NCBI GenBank assembly: GCA_032718475.1
Contig: JAUCBJ010002037.1
Location: 1 to 53,702 of the forward strand
DNA: 53,702 nucleotides
Direction of reading: 5' to 3'
Source: Nemertoderma westbladi
Lineage: Eukaryota; Xenacoelomorpha; Nemertodermatida; Nemertodermatidae
Shown here: positions 41,300 to 52,106 of the stretch, piece after piece
How the letters are laid out: the number at the start of each line of letters is the position of its first letter
Numbering within the stretch: the first letter of the stretch is position 1
The notes under the pieces: generated by a model
Told to the model about the DNA's origin: nothing
Seen by the model: the letters and a program-made list of their open reading frames with translations, nothing else
Databases searched by the model: none
Program-made: the position numbers and the translations under genes

Positions 41300-43888
41300 T
41301 TAATACCCGAGATCACTAAAGCGTCCGGTGGCTGTAATGAAAGTCTCAACGGCTTCAATAAGAGTGTGCAGGTCAGAAATATTACCGTTGCTTGGGCCAT
41401 ACAGGACATTTTGTATCGAAAACGTTAGGACCAAATCTCTAAACGAGTTCTCCAGAACAAGACGGTGCACATCATATAATGGACAGAAGAGAAAGAAATG
41501 TTTGGCGTTTTCATGGTCGTTGCCACAGGAACAGCAGGAATTATTAGCAAGATGATTTTTAAACAAGTCATCCTTAAGAGTGCTGCAAGAACACCGTAAT
41601 CTAGATAGCAGACCGTTAATCGCAAATGATCCCAGTGAAAAATAACGAGGGACAATTGTTGGTCGGTACTGCTGGTATTCACGCAAATTAATCTTAAAAC
41701 TTTGGATCGTTTGGGATTCTGTAATGTAGTTAGGGAGTTCATTCCACAGTTTCACTGTGCTGTATATGAAAGATCGTTGGCGACACGTGGAGCGAGCTAA
41801 GGGGAGTCTATAATCAGAAGATGAGCGAACACTATAAGGATTGACCTCGCTTATGCGGGAGGGTAAGCGGTCTGTAATGTGTTTCGGTGCAAAACCACAG
41901 GACAGCTTAAAAAAACTACACAACTTCATGGTGCTTCGCCTTATTTGTAGGGTCTGGATACCTGACTCAGCATAAAGATCAGCCGAACTACAAGATAATG
42001 TGAGTTTGCAGATTATACGAATTGCCTCTTTATTTAATAGTTCAAGATTAGTTTTCCAGTACTGTGCACAGCCGTCCCAAAGGTTACAGGCGTATTCTAA
42101 ACATGGTCTAACGAAAGAGCTATAAATAATTCCTAGAGCCCTCCTACTTAATTTATACTTAACAGTTCTGAGGAGGTTTAGTCTAGTTCGGACTTTAGAT
42201 ATTATAGCCTCAATATGGTTGTTCCACTTGAGATCGGACTGAAGTGTTACTCCCAAATGTTTGTGGCTGGATACTTCAGTGATAGGATCACCATGAAGAC
42301 GCAGTGGAAAATAACCTACAAGAGGCTGGTCTCTCCTGGTTACTGTCATGGCTTCTGTTTTACTTGGATTGTAGTCAATTAGCCAATAATTACCCCAGTT
42401 GCCAATGTCTACAAGATCGCTATTAAGTTGAGTACAAGCCAAGTGAGGATCTTCCACATCAATATGAAGCGTTGTGTCATCCGCGAAAAGTTTCATTGGG
42501 GTTGTAGTAACATCAACAATGTCATTAATGAAAGCCAAGAAGAGTAGATGGCCTAATACTGAACCTTGAGGCACTCCTGTGTCGACCTTTAACCACTCAG
42601 ACATTTTACCTTGGATCATTACGCATTGGTAGTTATCACTAAGATAGGATTTTAGCCACTCAAGAGTATTCCCCCCAATCCCCATACGGTGTAATTTTAG
42701 AAGGAGTCCCTTGTGACTAACCCGATCGAATGCCTTACTTACGTCCAGAAACACAAGTTTGACGTCTTTGCCATTCTCAAGAGCTTCGGAAAGTTCCTCA
42801 TATAACGTAATTAGTTGGTTTGTCGTTGAGTCACCAGGCAAGAAGCCAGATTGGCTGGAAGTAATTTTACGGAAGATATGATTGGATAAGTATTTAAAGG
42901 TCGTTCGCTCGAATAGCTTACCTAAACAACTAGTTAAAGCCACGGGTCTATAATTAGAACACAAAAAGCTTTCCCCCTTCTTGTATAATGTCGTAACACA
43001 TCGTTTCTTCCACATAGATGGGTGACATTTCGAATTTAAAATGAAATTGAACAACTTATGTAAGCTAGAACAAATTGAAGAACCAGCTAGCTTTAGCATT
43101 CTATTAGATAAGAGATCTATTGGGCAACTTGCCTTTGTTACATCTAGGGCTCCTAATGCATCTTTGATATCATCAAGACTAATGTTAATTTCTAAGAGGA
43201 CTGAGTCATTATCAGTATCAGAGACGGTTAAATCATCCACTTGATCAAGATCGGGTAAATGGGAATCAGAATTAGGGACTACATGACACTGTGCTGTAAA
43301 GTATTCATTGAACAGGGTTGCTTTGTCCTCGCTATTGGAAGCAGATTTACCATTAAAACTCACAGGTGGTATATCAGAAACTTTATCCTTACCTAAAATC
43401 TTTTTGCAAAGATTCCACCATTTCTTGGAACTTGGTTGACCTGCCTCGATCTCCGACGATAAGCCGTCATAGTATTGGATTTTTGCCTGCTTACACGCAT
43501 TTATGTATAAATTTCTACTGTTGCGAAAATCCTGCCATGCAGCTACAGAGTTGGATGGACTTGAATGCTTTGCAATTCTGTGTTTACTCTGTTTAGCATT
43601 GAACAAGCTCCGCACACTAGAATCGTACCATGGCTTATCATTTGGACGTATAGTTACAACTTTGCTGGGAATATATTTATCCACCGTCACCATAAAAGTG
43701 TCCACCCACTTGTTAGAAACTGCATCTACGTCTGCCTGTGAAAACCCTGTAGCAAGATTATCATCAAATAGAGATTGACGCAACAAATCTGCCCGTAAAC
43801 CCACGCCATCAGCCCGATCAAAATACCATATCTTTCGCTTATAGCACTTATCTCTTTTTACAACTGTTTTATATACAAAGTCTATCAC
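41300..43888 (-). CDS. CR1-like LINE ORF2: reverse transcriptase and C-terminal domain
   Basis: 862 open codons; the leading GTG (43888) is not a true start. Begins in the end of the endonuclease (SDHTVIDFV, ~43874-43900). RT motifs: SSQSGFLPGDSTTNQL, motif A VFLDVSKAFDRVSH (~42715-42755), GVPQGSVLGHLLFLAFINDI (~42525-42580), motif C LFADDTTLHI (~42470-42490) and SSHKHLGVTLQSDLKWNNHI. A C-terminal CxCGxxHExxxHFLxxCP finger (CSCGNDHENAKHFFLFCPLY) and ETFITATGRF close the protein, as in CR1/Jockey-type elements. Catalytic Asp residues are intact and no stop interrupts the RT, so the loss is recent or limited to the endonuclease. Confidence 0.92.
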   Translation of the reverse strand: MIDFVYKTVVKRDKCYKRKIWYFDRADGVGLRADLLRQSLFDDNLATGFSQADVDAVSNKWVDTFMVTVDKYIPSKVVTIRPNDKPWYDSSVRSLFNAKQSKHRIAKHSSPSNSVAAWQDFRNSRNLYINACKQAKIQYYDGLSSEIEAGQPSSKKWWNLCKKILGKDKVSDIPPVSFNGKSASNSEDKATLFNEYFTAQCHVVPNSDSHLPDLDQVDDLTVSDTDNDSVLLEINISLDDIKDALGALDVTKASCPIDLLSNRMLKLAGSSICSSLHKLFNFILNSKCHPSMWKKRCVTTLYKKGESFLCSNYRPVALTSCLGKLFERTTFKYLSNHIFRKITSSQSGFLPGDSTTNQLITLYEELSEALENGKDVKLVFLDVSKAFDRVSHKGLLLKLHRMGIGGNTLEWLKSYLSDNYQCVMIQGKMSEWLKVDTGVPQGSVLGHLLFLAFINDIVDVTTTPMKLFADDTTLHIDVEDPHLACTQLNSDLVDIGNWGNYWLIDYNPSKTEAMTVTRRDQPLVGYFPLRLHGDPITEVSSHKHLGVTLQSDLKWNNHIEAIISKVRTRLNLLRTVKYKLSRRALGIIYSSFVRPCLEYACNLWDGCAQYWKTNLELLNKEAIRIICKLTLSCSSADLYAESGIQTLQIRRSTMKLCSFFKLSCGFAPKHITDRLPSRISEVNPYSVRSSSDYRLPLARSTCRQRSFIYSTVKLWNELPNYITESQTIQSFKINLREYQQYRPTIVPRYFSLGSFAINGLLSRLRCSCSTLKDDLFKNHLANNSCCSCGNDHENAKHFFLFCPLYDVHRLVLENSFRDLVLTFSIQNVLYGPSNGNISDLHTLIEAVETFITATGRFSDLGY

Positions 43889-43895
43889 AGTATGG

Positions 43896-44408
43896 TCACT
43901 TGTATCTATCGCGTCTTATGGGTTTCTGAAAACCCGATAAAGTAATTTTATCATCATTAATACTAGCATCAAGGTGAGTCTCAACAATGGCGAAAATATC
44001 AAAATCTCTGTGCATTTCGGGTGGAATAAAATCCCAGTTTCCTACTAGACTTCTTATATTAGTTTGCTTAACTCGAATCTTCCGACTCCGACCAACGCTA
44101 TGGCTAGATGGCATTGGACCAGGATTAGATTCAACATCCCCGGCTAAAAGGAGTAATGATTTTAAATTTATAGAATATTGGGAGTAAATCAATTGAAAAA
44201 ACATAACAAATGCAATCAAACCGATATTAACGCCAGTTGTCGGATTCAAACATATAACGGCTATAAATGAAATAGAATACCCAAAAAATATAAAAATAAT
44301 AAAGATTATGTCGTTCCATCGCCCTGAAAACTCTATCAAACAGATAAAGCCACATTTTGGCGTATTATTAATGTTAACATTTATTTGAGATTGAAAAATA
44401 CCTAACAT
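43896..44408 (-). CDS. CR1-like LINE ORF2 N-terminus with 2A peptide and truncated endonuclease
   Basis: ATG at 44408. Residues 1-97 contain two hydrophobic segments (IIFIIFIFFGYSISFIAVIC, 34-53, and IGLIAFVMFFQLIY, 62-75) and end with LLLLAGDVESNPGP (residues 85-98, GDVESNPGP at 44115-44141), a canonical 2A ribosome-skipping motif with separation between Gly97 and Pro98. The endonuclease starts right after: QTNIRSLVGNW and IFAIVETHLDAS (catalytic Glu). It breaks off after SGFQKPIRRDR. The next coding sequence (SDHTVIDFV) is the far end of the same domain, so the middle (about 150 residues in relatives) is missing. Confidence 0.88.
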   Translation of the reverse strand: MLGIFQSQINVNINNTPKCGFICLIEFSGRWNDIIFIIFIFFGYSISFIAVICLNPTTGVNIGLIAFVMFFQLIYSQYSINLKSLLLLAGDVESNPGPMPSSHSVGRSRKIRVKQTNIRSLVGNWDFIPPEMHRDFDIFAIVETHLDASINDDKITLSGFQKPIRRDRYK

Positions 44409-45564
44409 TCGCTCATTATTTGTAGTAATATATACAATAATATACCGGATTAAGTTGCCCAGAATTTCGAATCAGGCCACAGCTACTAGGCTGCTGACAT
44501 ATACCAATTTAATTACTCAAGACTAAACATTGGTTGGCAATATTTAGAAAGAAAACTGTCAAAAAATAATTAGAATCTGTTTGATGCAAAGGCTCAAAAA
44601 AGAGTAGAGTATAGTTAAAGAGTAAGGGCTAAAGCCAAATATATATATATAGCATAATTAATTAATACGGTAATGGTATCGATTTAATATCCCCTCCACC
44701 AAATATACGTTTATCGTGCTACACCGGTACTGATTATTACAAATTATTACACATTAACATTGTCGCAGATTGCATTCGGGCTTACAATCTAGTATAAATT
44801 AAAATTACGTTATATTTGGTAATTAAGAGAACTCACAGAAAGAACTTTAAGCCGGCGTGGTTGTTCAGTAATTACTATAGGCCATACGCAAATACATTGC
44901 ACATAGTTTACTTTCACTTACAGTATATAAAAAAAGAGAAACTAAAGAAACTGAGCCCCAAAAAGAAAAAAGAATACAAAAAGCAAAAAATAAGTCGATA
45001 GGCCTCGATTATTCATATCACATACCCTTTACCATTTATAATTTATATATATACCGCCGGTAGACCATAACTAAAAGACAAAGCATACACGTTATTGTTA
45101 TTACCGTACGTTACATAAAGGTACATTTTAGCACATTACTTTAATTTAAAGTGGGTAGGCCTAAGCATTATGTGCGTGCATATAGGTATTGGTGCACCAT
45201 AATAAAAATTACTTATGAAAAGATACTCGCCTTGCACTTTATAGCCATATACATTATACATATTATATATATATACATATATTAGGCATATAGCGGTAAT
45301 TATGTAATAAGCTGTTCATTTATCTTGTATTATATAAGCTATGCCCCAATAATCCATACCAGTACCAGTACCGGGTATTAATATCTTGTATTATATAAGC
45401 TATGCCCCAATAATCCATACCAGTACCAGTACCGGGTACACATGTACATTGTATATTACACATACGGTATAGGCATATTCATTACCAGTATTCATAGTAG
45501 TCCTGTGGAACTCATAATAGTCCTACGGAACTTACTATCAAACTATCGAACATCCATCTTATCA
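44409..45564 (-). other. Spacer between LINE ORF1 and ORF2
   Basis: A/T-rich, non-coding in the LINE direction. Contains a 61-bp tandem duplication at 45321-45437 and (TA)n near 45260. The Lys-rich plus-strand frame at 44816-45001 is a composition artefact. Such a long inter-ORF spacer is unusual and may include later insertions. Confidence 0.55.
45321..45437. repeat. 61-bp tandem duplication
   Basis: TATCTTGTATTATATAAGCT starts at 45321 and again at 45382. The two copies are essentially identical through CCAGTACCAGTACCGGGTA and differ only at the end. Recent duplication. Confidence 0.95.
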
Positions 45565-46737
45565 TTACTGTTCCATCAGGTTAGAGCCGTTATCATTAGA
45601 AATAGGCGAGAAACGGGAGCCGCGTGGAGGCATGTGAACCGAATTAGGTGAAGGTGAGTCAGTCACTATAGGACTCAGAAGCCGCCACGGTTGAATGTTG
45701 CCATGGGCACGCCCGGGACTCGCATGAAATGATATCGGTCGCTGTGGTGTAGGAGTTGAGCCACCACCTGCAGTCGTCCTCGTCGTCATCTGATCAGTGG
45801 CAGTGCCATCGCAATTGGCTTGCGAAAGCGACTGGATATTGGTGGATGAGAAAACTACGCGTTTGACCCCGTTATTAGAACATACCCAGATCAGTCCATT
45901 GATGGACCAAGCGGCCTTCAACGAACCAGCTTTCACATTTCCAAGTGCCACTCGGAGAACAGAACGTCTGTTCTCAGTTAAACACTCATGTATAAATACT
46001 TTGTTAGTATACGGATCGCGCGATTCTGTCTGAGTAGGGTTAATTGATTTCAGTTTTTTTTTCTTAGTAATGAAATCGTATCGTGATGTATAGCGAACGA
46101 AAGAAACTATAATAGATCCGGGGTAACTTGGTAAATAAACACGCGAAATATCATTCACTACGCTTTCCTCGCAACCAATAAAGCGCACTAGATCTTTAAC
46201 AAACTTATATTTGTCACCTTTAGACCTGAGCAAGGACGACACTGCTCTCCCTCTTATTTCAATACTGTTGAGAAGTAATTCTTGTTCTATGTAATCGCTA
46301 TTATTTTGCAGGGTGCGGATCTCGGCTGTGTTTTGATGCGCTTTTTTACAGGTTACAGCACCCGAATTGAGGTTATCTATATAAGACGATAGTTGTGCTG
46401 TAACCTCAGCAGTAACAAGGCGGGCTATTTCGCGTGCCATATCCTGTTCCATAATGGCACCAGTGTCGGTATTATTTCGCCTACCGGTACCTACAGCGTC
46501 TGTGGGCCTAATAGACAATGGTGACGCCTGCTCAAAGTTGGCCAAAGTTTGAGAAGAAGCAGAAGGCGAACTACCGCTACCGGCACCGGAAGATAAGAAC
46601 GACTTAAACTTTTTGGACGGAGCAACAGTAGGGCTAGGGGACACTATGTGAGCGGGTTTATTAGAGCCGGCATCGTCAGCAGTTGCAGTTGGGGTATTGC
46701 CGGATTTACACCTTCTCTTCTTAACCTTTCGAGGCAT
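45565..46737 (-). CDS. CR1-like LINE ORF1 protein
   Basis: ATG at 46737, 390 residues. Basic N-terminus (MPRKVKKRRCKSG), a Ser/Pro/Ala-rich low-complexity stretch to ~90, a helical heptad region (EIARLVTAEVTAQLSSYIDN, then AEIRTLQNNSDYIEQELLLN; likely coiled coil), then IEIRGRAVSS. A C-terminal fold follows with VFIHECLTENRRSVLRVALG and SLKAAWSINGLIWVCSNNGV, resembling the baculovirus FP-like domain of many CR1/Jockey ORF1 proteins. Expected role: RNA-binding trimer and chaperone of the LINE RNP. The tail is Thr/Pro/Ser-rich. The frame is intact. Confidence 0.85.
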   Translation of the reverse strand: MPRKVKKRRCKSGNTPTATADDAGSNKPAHIVSPSPTVAPSKKFKSFLSSGAGSGSSPSASSQTLANFEQASPLSIRPTDAVGTGRRNNTDTGAIMEQDMAREIARLVTAEVTAQLSSYIDNLNSGAVTCKKAHQNTAEIRTLQNNSDYIEQELLLNSIEIRGRAVSSLLRSKGDKYKFVKDLVRFIGCEESVVNDISRVYLPSYPGSIIVSFVRYTSRYDFITKKKKLKSINPTQTESRDPYTNKVFIHECLTENRRSVLRVALGNVKAGSLKAAWSINGLIWVCSNNGVKRVVFSSTNIQSLSQANCDGTATDQMTTRTTAGGGSTPTPQRPISFHASPGRAHGNIQPWRLLSPIVTDSPSPNSVHMPPRGSRFSPISNDNGSNLMEQ

Positions 46738-46900
46738 ACACGCATTGCAGAAGCCAGAAAGTTTAATGAAAATATCTGTTATTAGTAATGATTTGTAATA
46801 ATGCCAATATTTTCAGTGTTTAAATTGGTACCAGTACTGGTTGCCACGATAGAAGCTATCAGTTGATCGAGTACTATAATTGCTGGTGCTGCTGCTGGCC

Positions 46901-47705
46901 ATATTTATGTTATCAAATCACATTGAAATATCCATGGTTTTATTTTTTAGGTTCTACCTACCTACCACTCACCAGCAACCAGCCTACCACTTGCTGTAAC
47001 AGTAGCCTTCATCTCTTAGGTAGGCCTATGCTTGGCAATCACAGTTTCACTTAAACTGAGACAAATACTGTATTATATACCGATACCGGTATTAGTTGGC
47101 CTATATATCTACTGTAGTATGGATACTGCATAGACTACCGGTAGGCTACTTCGTGAAGATTAATTGAAAAGTGCTATCGAGTGCATTTGGAATAATTAAA
47201 GGACCGGGCCTACCCCAGATTGAAATTAAAATATTTATATATGCTTTCTATACTTATATTAGGCCTACTATAAATAAATAAATAATTTAATATCTATAGG
47301 AAATATATATATAGGAAATATATAGATATGTATAGATATATATAGGAAATGTTCCAACAAAAAGACTACCAGTTACCGGATAATATATATAGTATATAAC
47401 TCTATATAACAGCCTCTGTAATATCTGAAAACATTAAGGATGATTGGACACTACCAACAGTAGGAAACTTATATTGGAATGGTAAACTTCTCCTTTCCCT
47501 GACTTCGAATTATACTGTTGCTGAACGTTTACCAGTATAAGAACATTTAAGAACAATTTTCAAAAACGTCTGTTCGTCAAAAAGCAACTCGATGATTATT
47601 TTGTAATTAATAAAGAGTTAAGCAGTACCAGTACTGCCCGTATCAGACCGCACTACTGAATGAAACTAAATGCTATATGATAAATTGATAAATACTTAAA
47701 TGTGC
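46901..47705. other. AT-rich non-coding
   Basis: No gene. 47280-47350 holds ATATATAGGAAATATATAG repeats. ACCGGT and AGGCCT motifs are frequent, as elsewhere in the window. Confidence 0.5.
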
Positions 47706-48225
47706 AATACTTACCTCATCGCAGTTTGGATTCCTTAATAAACGCTCTCCTCAACATGCACTACTAACATTACTTTACAACATTACAGATGCATTAGACT
47801 GAGGTGAATACTCAGTTGGAGTATCACTAGATCTATCTAAGGCTTTTATGATGTATTTATCATATACTGTGAATCACAAAATACTAATATTGAAAATAGA
47901 GCGTTATGGGGTCACTGACTCAGAACTAGCTTGGATTACTAACTACTTAACCGACCAACTACAATATGTTAAAATAGGTTATATGTAGAAAATCTAAACT
48001 AATCCCGGTACTCTTAGAACTCGCAAAAGGTTCACTTCTGAGACCACTGTTATTCATTGTCTACTACAATGATATAACACGTTTTTACTATTCTCAAAGC
48101 CAATCCTCTTTATGGACAACACAAATTTATTTAAATCCGGTTCCAGCATCTACAAACTTCTGACTGATATAAATTTTGAACTTGAAAAACTTGTAAAGTT
48201 ACAAGTTTAATTTGCAGTTCAATAA
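47706..48225 (+). pseudogene. LINE RT relic (plus strand)
   Basis: Fragments in shifting frames: VSLDLSKAFM (motif A, ~47820-47850), VNHKILILKIERYGVTDSEL, ITNYLTDQLQYVKIGYM, a damaged GSLLRPLLFIVYYND-like segment (~48030-48070), FMDNTNLFKSGSSIYKLLTD (motif C ADD changed to MDN, ~48110-48170) and NFELEKLVKLQV. Heavily decayed CR1/L2-like RT. Confidence 0.7.
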
Positions 48226-48275
48226 TTTTGAATTTATAATATTGTGATTAGTAGTTTCCATCTGCGATTAAATAA

Positions 48276-50195
48276 TTATGTTATTTCTTCACGGGCATAA
48301 CGAGTTAGAAAATGATTTCTTACTTTGTTTTCAAAGAGTGATAATTTATTGATTTTCCTAATGTCTAAAGGGAGAGCATTCCAGTGTCTGATTAGATTTA
48401 GTGTTAAACTGTTGTAACCATGAGTATTTTTAGTTGCAGGGATTTTAAGTTTGAAAGTTCTAGTGTTTAACTTTGTGTCGTTGTGTTTTAGTAGAGGCAG
48501 TTCTAATTGTTGGAAAGGGACACTTAAATTATTTATATATTTGAAAAAGAAATTTATTGCGAAATAGTCTCTGTAGGGCGAGATTAAAGGAAATTTTGCT
48601 TTCCTACGTAATTCTGTACCAGATATATCTCTTATTTTAGTGCCGTAGGGCGTAGATGGTTCGCAGTGCCATATTCTGTATTTTTTCGAACTTATAAAGT
48701 AAATTATTATAGCCATGGCGTTGGGGTAAGGAGTGAAGAAATATGCAGCAGTAGTGAGGCATTATTAATGATTTATATATATTTATTTTAGTGACTGTCG
48801 GAAGTTGGCCTTTTATTTTTCTGAAGGATGATAGTGCAATTGACATTTTTTGTAGTGCTTTATCTATTTGCTCTTTCATATACACCTCTTTTTTCTGTTG
48901 CCCATGGGGACAATACATTGTTTAATTTTACTCGTTGTTTTCTGTTTTCTAAGTAGCTATGAATTAAACTTTTTGTTACTTAGCTGTTTGTTCAAAACCA
49001 ATATTCGATAATTTTTCTAATAGGGTTTTGTAATCGACCGAATTGAATGCCTCTATTGAATTCTCTACCGAATTGAATGCTCTATAAAAGCTATCGCTCC
49101 ATAGTTATTCGAGTTTAGTGCTGCTTTCCAACATTCACTTAGATAGACAACAGTGTCTGTCGTTGAATAACCAGCACGAAAACCGAACTGACGAGGAAAC
49201 AGCAAATTGTAAATTGTTGCGTTTTATATGTTGTTGAATTTGCAGTGCTATAATTTTTTCCAGTAATTTTGCCAGTGGGTGAATAATTGAGATCGGTCTG
49301 TAATTTGTTGGATCTAATATATCATCTTTTTTGTAGATCGGGATGACAATTGCCTGTTTGAGTCTGTTCGGGAAATATGAGTTAGACACCAGTTGAATAT
49401 ATGTGTTAAAATTATAGCGATTTTGGGGTTTAGCAATTTAAGTATTTTTATTGGAATATTAGATTGGCCACAGTAACAAGATATAAATTTCCCCAATTTA
49501 CACTGTTAATATCTGCCAAAAAGGCTGAATTGTTGAATTTATTAAAAGTTTATCCATTTATTATCTGATGTATTGGAGCTCTGCTTGTTTGACAAAGGTT
49601 TGTTGTGAGTGTTATGGGTAGTTAAGCCTAGTGTATCTAATGCAGATATTAGTTCCAATATATATATATTGAACTTAGTTTGTTTAGAACTTATTTGCAT
49701 ATATATCGATATTGAACTTAGTGCATTTGTACTTAGAATATTAATATTAATATTAAGGTCACCTTTAATGATTATTTTAGCGTTCGGTTCCAATAGCAAG
49801 GCTGTTTCAATTTCCTCTGATATTTCGTTTATGAACTCAGACTTGTTTGCTCTGGGGGGATTATATACTGTACAGAGTAATGTCGTTTCAATTTGGATCC
49901 AGATAGATTCTAGTTTATTATTTTCTTTAATATCTGCACGAACCCTACTATTTAGTCCTTCGGGAATATATACTATTAAACCACCCCCTTTTTTGTTTCT
50001 CCGATCCCGTCTGTATGTTGTGTAACCAGGTATATTGATAACCGAGTTGTGGTGAAATTTCTTGAGCCGCGATTCTGAGACCGATAATATTAAGTTGGGG
50101 GCGCCCTTAACTAGTTCTTTTAGATGCTCTGAATTATTTATTGAGACTTCTACGATGGATACAACCACCCCAGAACATATTTTCCAAAAATAGTT
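48276..50195 (-). pseudogene. LINE relic (minus strand): endonuclease, RT edge and C-terminus
   Basis: From the 5' side: endonuclease at 49542-50195 (LILSVSESRLKKFHHNSVIN, GYTTYRRDRRNKKGGGLIVY, LLCTVYNPPRANKSEF, IIIKGDLNININI); RT entry at 49135-49389 (FPNRLKQAIVIPIYKKDDIL, NYRPISIIHPLAKLLEKIIA); then only a trace of motif A (EAFNSVDYKTLLEKLSNIGF, ~49010-49075). The C-terminal part is at 48637-48918 (QMSIALSSFRKIKGQL-like) and 48276-48716 (LPLDIRKINKLSLFENKVRN). The RT palm including motif C is deleted. The catalytic GDLN of the endonuclease keeps its Asp. Confidence 0.8.
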
Positions 50196-50209
50196 TGTAG
50201 GTTTTAGAT

Positions 50210-50262
50210 GGGGGAGGGTCAATATGACCACCCCACCCCCCCCCCCCCCCCCCCACCCCCCA
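50210..50262. repeat. GGGTCAATATGACC palindrome beside a C19 tract
   Basis: GGGTCAATATGACC at ~50216-50229, followed by mixed C/A and 19 C (50236-50254). The same palindrome with longer G/C arms recurs at 52107-52134. Confidence 0.85.
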
Positions 50263-50429
50263 CCACACCCCCGGTATTTGTACAACATTTTATAGCCCGG
50301 TACTATTAGGGATAAACATTAAACACAATTATAATGAAATATATTTATTCAAATTGGGCCTTATACTGGATACGAGACCATATGGGAAACCATGGTGCAT
50401 TTAGCATATTCACTGATACTAACTATCCA

Positions 50430-51545
50430 AACGCATATCAGAATGTGTTCCTGTAAATGTTATTTTAGGTACATACATGCACTTTGTTGCTCTGAATTCA
50501 AAACTTTTTCCTCCTGCAATATTTATGGTATGCATCTGACTGTTGTAGCGTTTGACCTGAATAGACAGATTTGCTTCAAATCCCCGATGATGATAATAAA
50601 TTCTGAACTACCATATTCTAATATTGTACTAAGGATTTTTTCATGGTATTCAAAATCCATTCCTACTCTAGCATAATTTTTAATTCTGGGCTCCATTCAT
50701 TTGCTCTCAAACCAGAAGAACCAATCTAACATATCTTAACACAAATGATATGAACAATTGAATAACAGAATGACAGGAGGATTGAATAGTGATCACATAG
50801 CCCTAATTGAAATGATATACAATATGTTTCTTGCTGAAGTAAAATCAATTCTATTTTTGCTTTCAAACCAAGACATATATATTCTTAAGAGATTGAAGAC
50901 TAAGAATAAGGATATACAAGACTAAGAATACATCATATACATAGAAAACTAAGAATAAGGAATACTAAGGATATAATTTCAGCAATATGATGGGTTTTGT
51001 TAAGGAAATTCTGATGATGCAGCTTCAGGTGAATTCCACAAAAAATTATCCTGTATATGGCTGGGGATTATCTAGTGATCTCACTTTTCGATTATATAAA
51101 CACAACATTGTAGTTTGTATGAAATTTGTATTAAGAAGTGAGAGTCCAAGGGAATTCGTTGATCTTCTATTATCTTTTAAGTTCCAACCCTAGAATCATC
51201 ATTGACATGGCTCTCAAAGTTATCTAACATATCATCAAATGGCACTCTGAAATGTTTACACCATATTGGGGTCGTTTACTGAAGAAAACAATGCAGATGC
51301 CCTGTGTGGGAATCTCATAAGACCTAAATTATTTATTCATGCAATGGCTTACCATTATAGCAATGTTATATGGGTTCATCAGAATGACTTTGCCTATTTG
51401 ATTAGTTTCACCAATCGAATTGCAAATCAGTAAGATAATATTTGCCTGAGAGTAAAGTTTATTCCAGAGCTAAAGGGCTACAACTAACACCCATGTAGTG
51501 GAGCAGATTAACAAACAACAACGAAAATATACTTCGTTAATCAGA
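50430..51545 (+). pseudogene. Relic resembling HMGXB3-like / KDZ-type transposase proteins
   Basis: Plus-strand blocks: CNIYGMHLTVVAFDLNRQIC (~50510-50575, the CxxCGxxPxxxxxDxNRK region of the family), FVLRSESPREFVDLLLSFKF (~51125-51185), IIIDMALKV (~51200-51225) and, near the end, LRVKFIPELKGYN (~51440-51475) and VVEQINKQQRKYTSLIR (~51495-51545). Phrase order follows the family as I recall it (RSESPRDFVDLLL, then a VVYD(M)A motif, then VPEL, then VVEQ). Stops and frameshifts throughout. A translated search is needed to confirm the family. Confidence 0.5.
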
Positions 51546-52106
51546 TCGACCAGTGCCGGATTAAGCCTCTGGTGGCCCTAAGGCACATTTTAGTAATTTC
51601 CAAAAACGGCCCGAAAATTCATATTTTTCCGCAAACCCTTTCAAAAGAAAAAGCTGCTAACTGAAATTGTCAAAATGTTGCGAAGGAAATATAAAGTATT
51701 TTCGTTGGATTACTGCGTGCAAATAAGTACTAAGTACTTTAATAATAAGGACTTCGCAAAAATAGTTTTCATCAAGAATTGTAACATTACGAAACGGCAT
51801 ATTATGCTTATAAAACCTTTGCTATAAAATGTGTAATGGTTTTGGTAGAACTTCTCAAGCTTTAATTTTTAATATATTAATGGGATCATTACCCAAAATC
51901 TATTTGTTATATTTATAAAGCTACTATTCTGAAACTTTAACACAAATATCTGTGATCTTTTATACACTATTAAAACTGAGTATTCATAACTTCATAAACC
52001 GTTTGTTCGAAAAATATGGCACTTTTTGAGCAGGTCGGTTTTTTCAAAAATTCTATAAATTTGTGGCATTTGTATGTAAATTAGCTCATTTAACCCTATT
52101 AAACCC
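51546..52106. other. Non-coding; hAT-like terminal sequence
   Basis: CAGTGCCGGATTAAGCCTCT at 51551 resembles the terminal inverted repeat of hAT-type elements (CAG-N-GCCGGATT). No matching opposite end found in the window. The remainder is AT-rich. Confidence 0.35.

Larger units (their letters stand above)
41290..46900 (-). mobile_element. CR1-like non-LTR retrotransposon with ORF1, 2A peptide and RT
   Basis: Minus strand: ORF1 45565-46737, a ~1.15-kb spacer, ORF2 start with a 2A peptide 43896-44408, then the RT ORF 41300-43888. The 3' end lies close to 41290, where the ORF2 stop is followed by a short A/T-rich tail. The 5' limit near 46.9 kb is a guess. The element is nearly complete, but its endonuclease core is deleted. 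Confidence 0.85.

Noticed and set aside
44816-45001. Lys-rich 61-codon frame
   Set aside because: A-rich sequence inside the LINE inter-ORF spacer; no homology pattern.
49609-50025. 138-codon plus-strand frame
   Set aside because: Antisense shadow of the LINE endonuclease relic on the minus strand.
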